Origin: an uncultured Coriobacteriaceae bacterium
GTDB taxonomy: Bacteria; Actinomycetota; Coriobacteriia; Coriobacteriales; QAMH01
Assembly (NCBI GenBank): GCA_902796975.1
Contig: CADBRF010000092.1
Location: 1-7,681, forward strand
Reading direction: 5' to 3'
DNA: 7,681 nt
The notes under the pieces were generated by a model that had not been told where the DNA came from, made no database searches, and was given only the letters and a program-made list of their open reading frames with translations. This document shows positions 6,397-7,681 of this stretch, piece by piece. Every line of letters begins with the position of its first letter. The stretch's first letter is position 1. A program made the position numbers and the translations under genes.

Positions 6397-6419
6397 GGGA
6401 GCCTCTTAACCCGGCTCTC
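6397..6419 (-). other. Hairpin in the probable leader of map
   Basis: GGGAGCC (6397-6403) pairs with GGCTCTC (6413-6419), seven pairs including one G-U, around a 9-base loop. It lies 33 bases before the map ATG. It could be a leader structure or chance. It does not cover the AGAGG ribosome binding site and has no T-run in the direction of map. Confidence 0.25.
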
Positions 6420-6433
6420 GAAATTTTCCGCCC

Positions 6434-6439
6434 GTCATA
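6434..6439 (-). promoter_or_regulatory. Possible -10 element of the map promoter
   Basis: The minus strand reads TATGAC about 70 bases before the map ATG, matching four of six consensus positions. The upstream sequence is T-rich (TTTTAT at roughly the -35 position) but is not a clear -35 box. Weakly supported. Confidence 0.25.
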
Positions 6440-6555
6440 GTAGCAGAACACGGGAATAAAAGAGTAAGACATTGCTAACTTTCAAACTGAGCGGGAGATT
6501 TGACGCCAAGATGACGATAACGCTGCCTCCCTAGCAAAGCGCCGCGCCAGAACTG

Positions 6556-6567
6556 CATGCCGGCATG
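6556..6567. promoter_or_regulatory. Perfect 12-bp palindrome at the HAD promoter, possible operator
   Basis: CATGCCGGCATG is exactly self-complementary. Its centre (6561.5) lies about 22 bp before the TATACT -10 element, so it covers the position of the -35 box, which is otherwise non-consensus (CGGCAT). A dimeric regulator bound here would be placed to recruit or block RNA polymerase. The position and symmetry are seen directly; the function is inferred. Confidence 0.35.
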
Positions 6568-6583
6568 GCTCCTTCATTTGCCC

Positions 6584-6589
6584 TATACT
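6584..6589 (+). promoter_or_regulatory. Probable -10 element giving a leaderless HAD mRNA
   Basis: TATACT ends ten bases before the ATG at 6600, so transcription would start at or within a few bases of the start codon. The bases between (GAACGACACT) contain no Shine-Dalgarno sequence, in contrast to the clear sites in front of most other genes in the window. Confidence 0.5.
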
Positions 6590-6599
6590 GAACGACACT

Positions 6600-7406
6600 A
6601 TGGCTATACAGAATCCGACACCATCCGCATTTCATCGGCGCTACCTCTTCTTCGACTACGACGGGACGTTGCGCTCGCGCACCTACGACCGTATTCCCGA
6701 GAGCACCCGCCATGCCCTTGACCTGCTCAGGCGAAAGGGGCACCTCGTAGCGCTTGCAACGGGGCGAGCGCAGATGGACGCGCTCGACCTCATCTCTCCC
6801 ACTGGGATTGACACCATGGTGGCAGACGGCGGCAATTCCATCACACTTGACGGCAAGCTCATCTGGCTCGAGGGCATGCCAGCTGAACCTTGCCACAGAC
6901 TCATGCGCTGGCTCGACGCCAATGGCTGGGCATGGGCGGTGAACGTGGAGAACAAGCGGACCTGCATCACGAAGAGCGGGGCATACCAGCAGGCGATACC
7001 AAACCCCTACTACAGCGTCGCAATCGACCCCGGCTTCGATATCGACAAGCTCGATTTCATCAGCAAGATCTTTATCGCCTGCCCGACCGGAGAAGAGAAA
7101 AACATCGATTTCGGCGGAGTCACCTGGGCTCGGTATGACCAGGCGCAGGTGCTCTGCGAGCCAACGGACAAGGCACGCGGAATCCGCAAGATGATGGAGC
7201 TCCTCCACGCGCCGCTCGAGGACGTTATCGTCTTCGGAGACGGAACCAACGACCTCGCTATGTTCAGCACCGAATGGACAAGCGTTGCCATGGGAAACGC
7301 AATTGATGAGCTCAAGGAGAAGGCAACGTTCGTCACGAATTCCGTGAACGACAATGGCATCTACCGGGCATGCGTCAGGCTCGGCCTCATCGAAGAGGGC
7401 GAATAA
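6600..7406 (+). CDS. HAD-superfamily (Cof-type, HAD-IIB) phosphatase
   Basis: A 268-residue, probably cytosolic, Mg-dependent phosphatase. Motif I is FFDYDGTLR (17-25), with nucleophile D19 and acid/base D21. Motif II is ALATGR (51-56), with T55 (preceded by A54). Motif III is the lysine of TDKARG (K191). Motif IV is FGDGTNDLAM (212-221), with D214 and D218. The cap between motifs II and III (about residues 80-185) is of the alpha/beta C2B kind found in Cof, YbjI and YidA relatives, which hydrolyse sugar phosphates and other small phosphate esters; the exact substrate cannot be read from sequence. No other Met precedes motif I, so the ATG at 6600 is the natural start although it has no ribosome binding site; a leaderless mRNA is likely. 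The stop lies 14 bases from the convergent LysR stop, with no obvious terminator between them. Confidence 0.93.
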   Translation: MAIQNPTPSAFHRRYLFFDYDGTLRSRTYDRIPESTRHALDLLRRKGHLVALATGRAQMDALDLISPTGIDTMVADGGNSITLDGKLIWLEGMPAEPCHRLMRWLDANGWAWAVNVENKRTCITKSGAYQQAIPNPYYSVAIDPGFDIDKLDFISKIFIACPTGEEKNIDFGGVTWARYDQAQVLCEPTDKARGIRKMMELLHAPLEDVIVFGDGTNDLAMFSTEWTSVAMGNAIDELKEKATFVTNSVNDNGIYRACVRLGLIEEGE

Positions 7407-7420
7407 ATACCCGACTCTCA

Positions 7421-7681
7421 CTACAGCGTAAGGGGCGGGAGAGCGAACTCGGCAAAGGCACGGGCGGCAGGAGAAGCCACCTCGGCAGGAAGCGTTCCGA
7501 CCCCAATAGAAAAGCCAAGGGCCGGCTCGACCTTGAGCACCGCCACGTCCCCATGCCAGCTGCGCAAATGCAGGGCGTTCGTGAGTGTGACCCCCAGTCC
7601 TGCAGCTGCCATCTCATAACCCGCATGGTCGTCGCTCACGGAAAACCGGATGTTTGGTGTAATTCCAAGCTGCTCGAACAC
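7421..7681 (-). CDS. LysR-type transcriptional regulator, C-terminal fragment (continues beyond the right edge)
   Basis: Eighty-six in-frame codons ending at a TAG at 7421-7423, open to the window edge. The sequence matches the end of the periplasmic-binding-protein-like effector domain of LysR regulators: a VSDDHAGYEMAAAGLGVTL stretch, typical of the helix and strand near the effector pocket, then a basic-hydrophobic segment (VAVLKVEP) and the final helix (ARAFAEFALP). The first codon seen is GTG, but this only reflects the cut; the DNA-binding helix-turn-helix would lie to the right of the window. The target genes and the inducer cannot be inferred. The gene converges on the HAD phosphatase gene, so regulation of that gene by this protein is possible only through its far promoter and is not supported here. 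Confidence 0.75.
   Translation of the reverse strand: MFEQLGITPNIRFSVSDDHAGYEMAAAGLGVTLTNALHLRSWHGDVAVLKVEPALGFSIGVGTLPAEVASPAARAFAEFALPPLTL

Noticed and set aside
5698..6459. Plus-strand open frame opposite map
   Set aside because: It is antisense to the MetAP active-site region; no family resemblance and no start signals.
6531..7421. Minus-strand open frame opposite the HAD phosphatase
   Set aside because: The plus strand carries all four HAD motifs in order; the minus frame is a shadow.
1..7681. CRISPR arrays, insertion sequences, attachment sites, tRNA genes
   Set aside because: No regularly spaced direct repeats, transposase-like frames, terminal inverted repeats with target duplications, or tRNA cloverleaf patterns were seen on either strand.

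Overview
The window looks like ordinary chromosomal DNA from a fairly GC-rich Gram-positive bacterium. My best guess is an anaerobic actinobacterium of the Coriobacteriia (Collinsella/Olsenella/Eggerthella relatives). The basis is a phasin-like gene ahead of an AarF/UbiB gene, a methionine aminopeptidase with an N-terminal SEC-C knuckle, an MscL with a C-terminal zinc ribbon, strong AGGAGG-type ribosome binding sites, and one apparently leaderless gene. This is inference from family resemblance; no 16S or other decisive marker is present.

Layout, left to right. (1) The 5' two-thirds or more of metG (methionyl-tRNA synthetase) lies on the minus strand and runs off the left edge. (2) A 264-base divergent intergenic region holds a TATAAT element for each direction. 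(3) A plus-strand group follows: a small phasin-like protein, an AarF/ABC1/UbiB-family kinase-like membrane protein, and a zinc-containing macrodomain ADP-ribosyl hydrolase. A terminator-like RNA structure separates the first two. (4) A strong hairpin with an A8 run on the plus strand (U8 on the minus-strand RNA) lies between this group and the next. (5) mscL and map lie on the minus strand, separated by a hairpin region. (6) A 236-base divergent region carries a map leader hairpin and, on the other side, a 12-bp perfect palindrome upstream of a leaderless-looking gene. (7) A HAD-IIB (Cof-type) phosphatase is on the plus strand. (8) The C-terminal end of a LysR-type regulator is on the minus strand, convergent and only 14 bases away, running off the right edge.

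metG and map are both housekeeping genes of methionine use in translation (charging of tRNA and removal of the initiator Met), but they are about 4 kb apart and are not an operon. The phasin/UbiB/macrodomain group is the least understood part: its gene order suggests co-transcription, but the proteins have no obvious shared pathway. mscL is an osmotic safety valve.

I found no tRNA, rRNA, CRISPR array, insertion sequence, phage gene or defence system. No gene-free stretch exceeds 300 bases. No clearly new biological system is visible. The most worthwhile leads are the structured phasin-UbiB junction, the macrodomain protein without its usual sirtuin partners, the zinc-ribbon MscL, the HIGT variant of the MetRS signature, and the palindrome at the leaderless HAD promoter.
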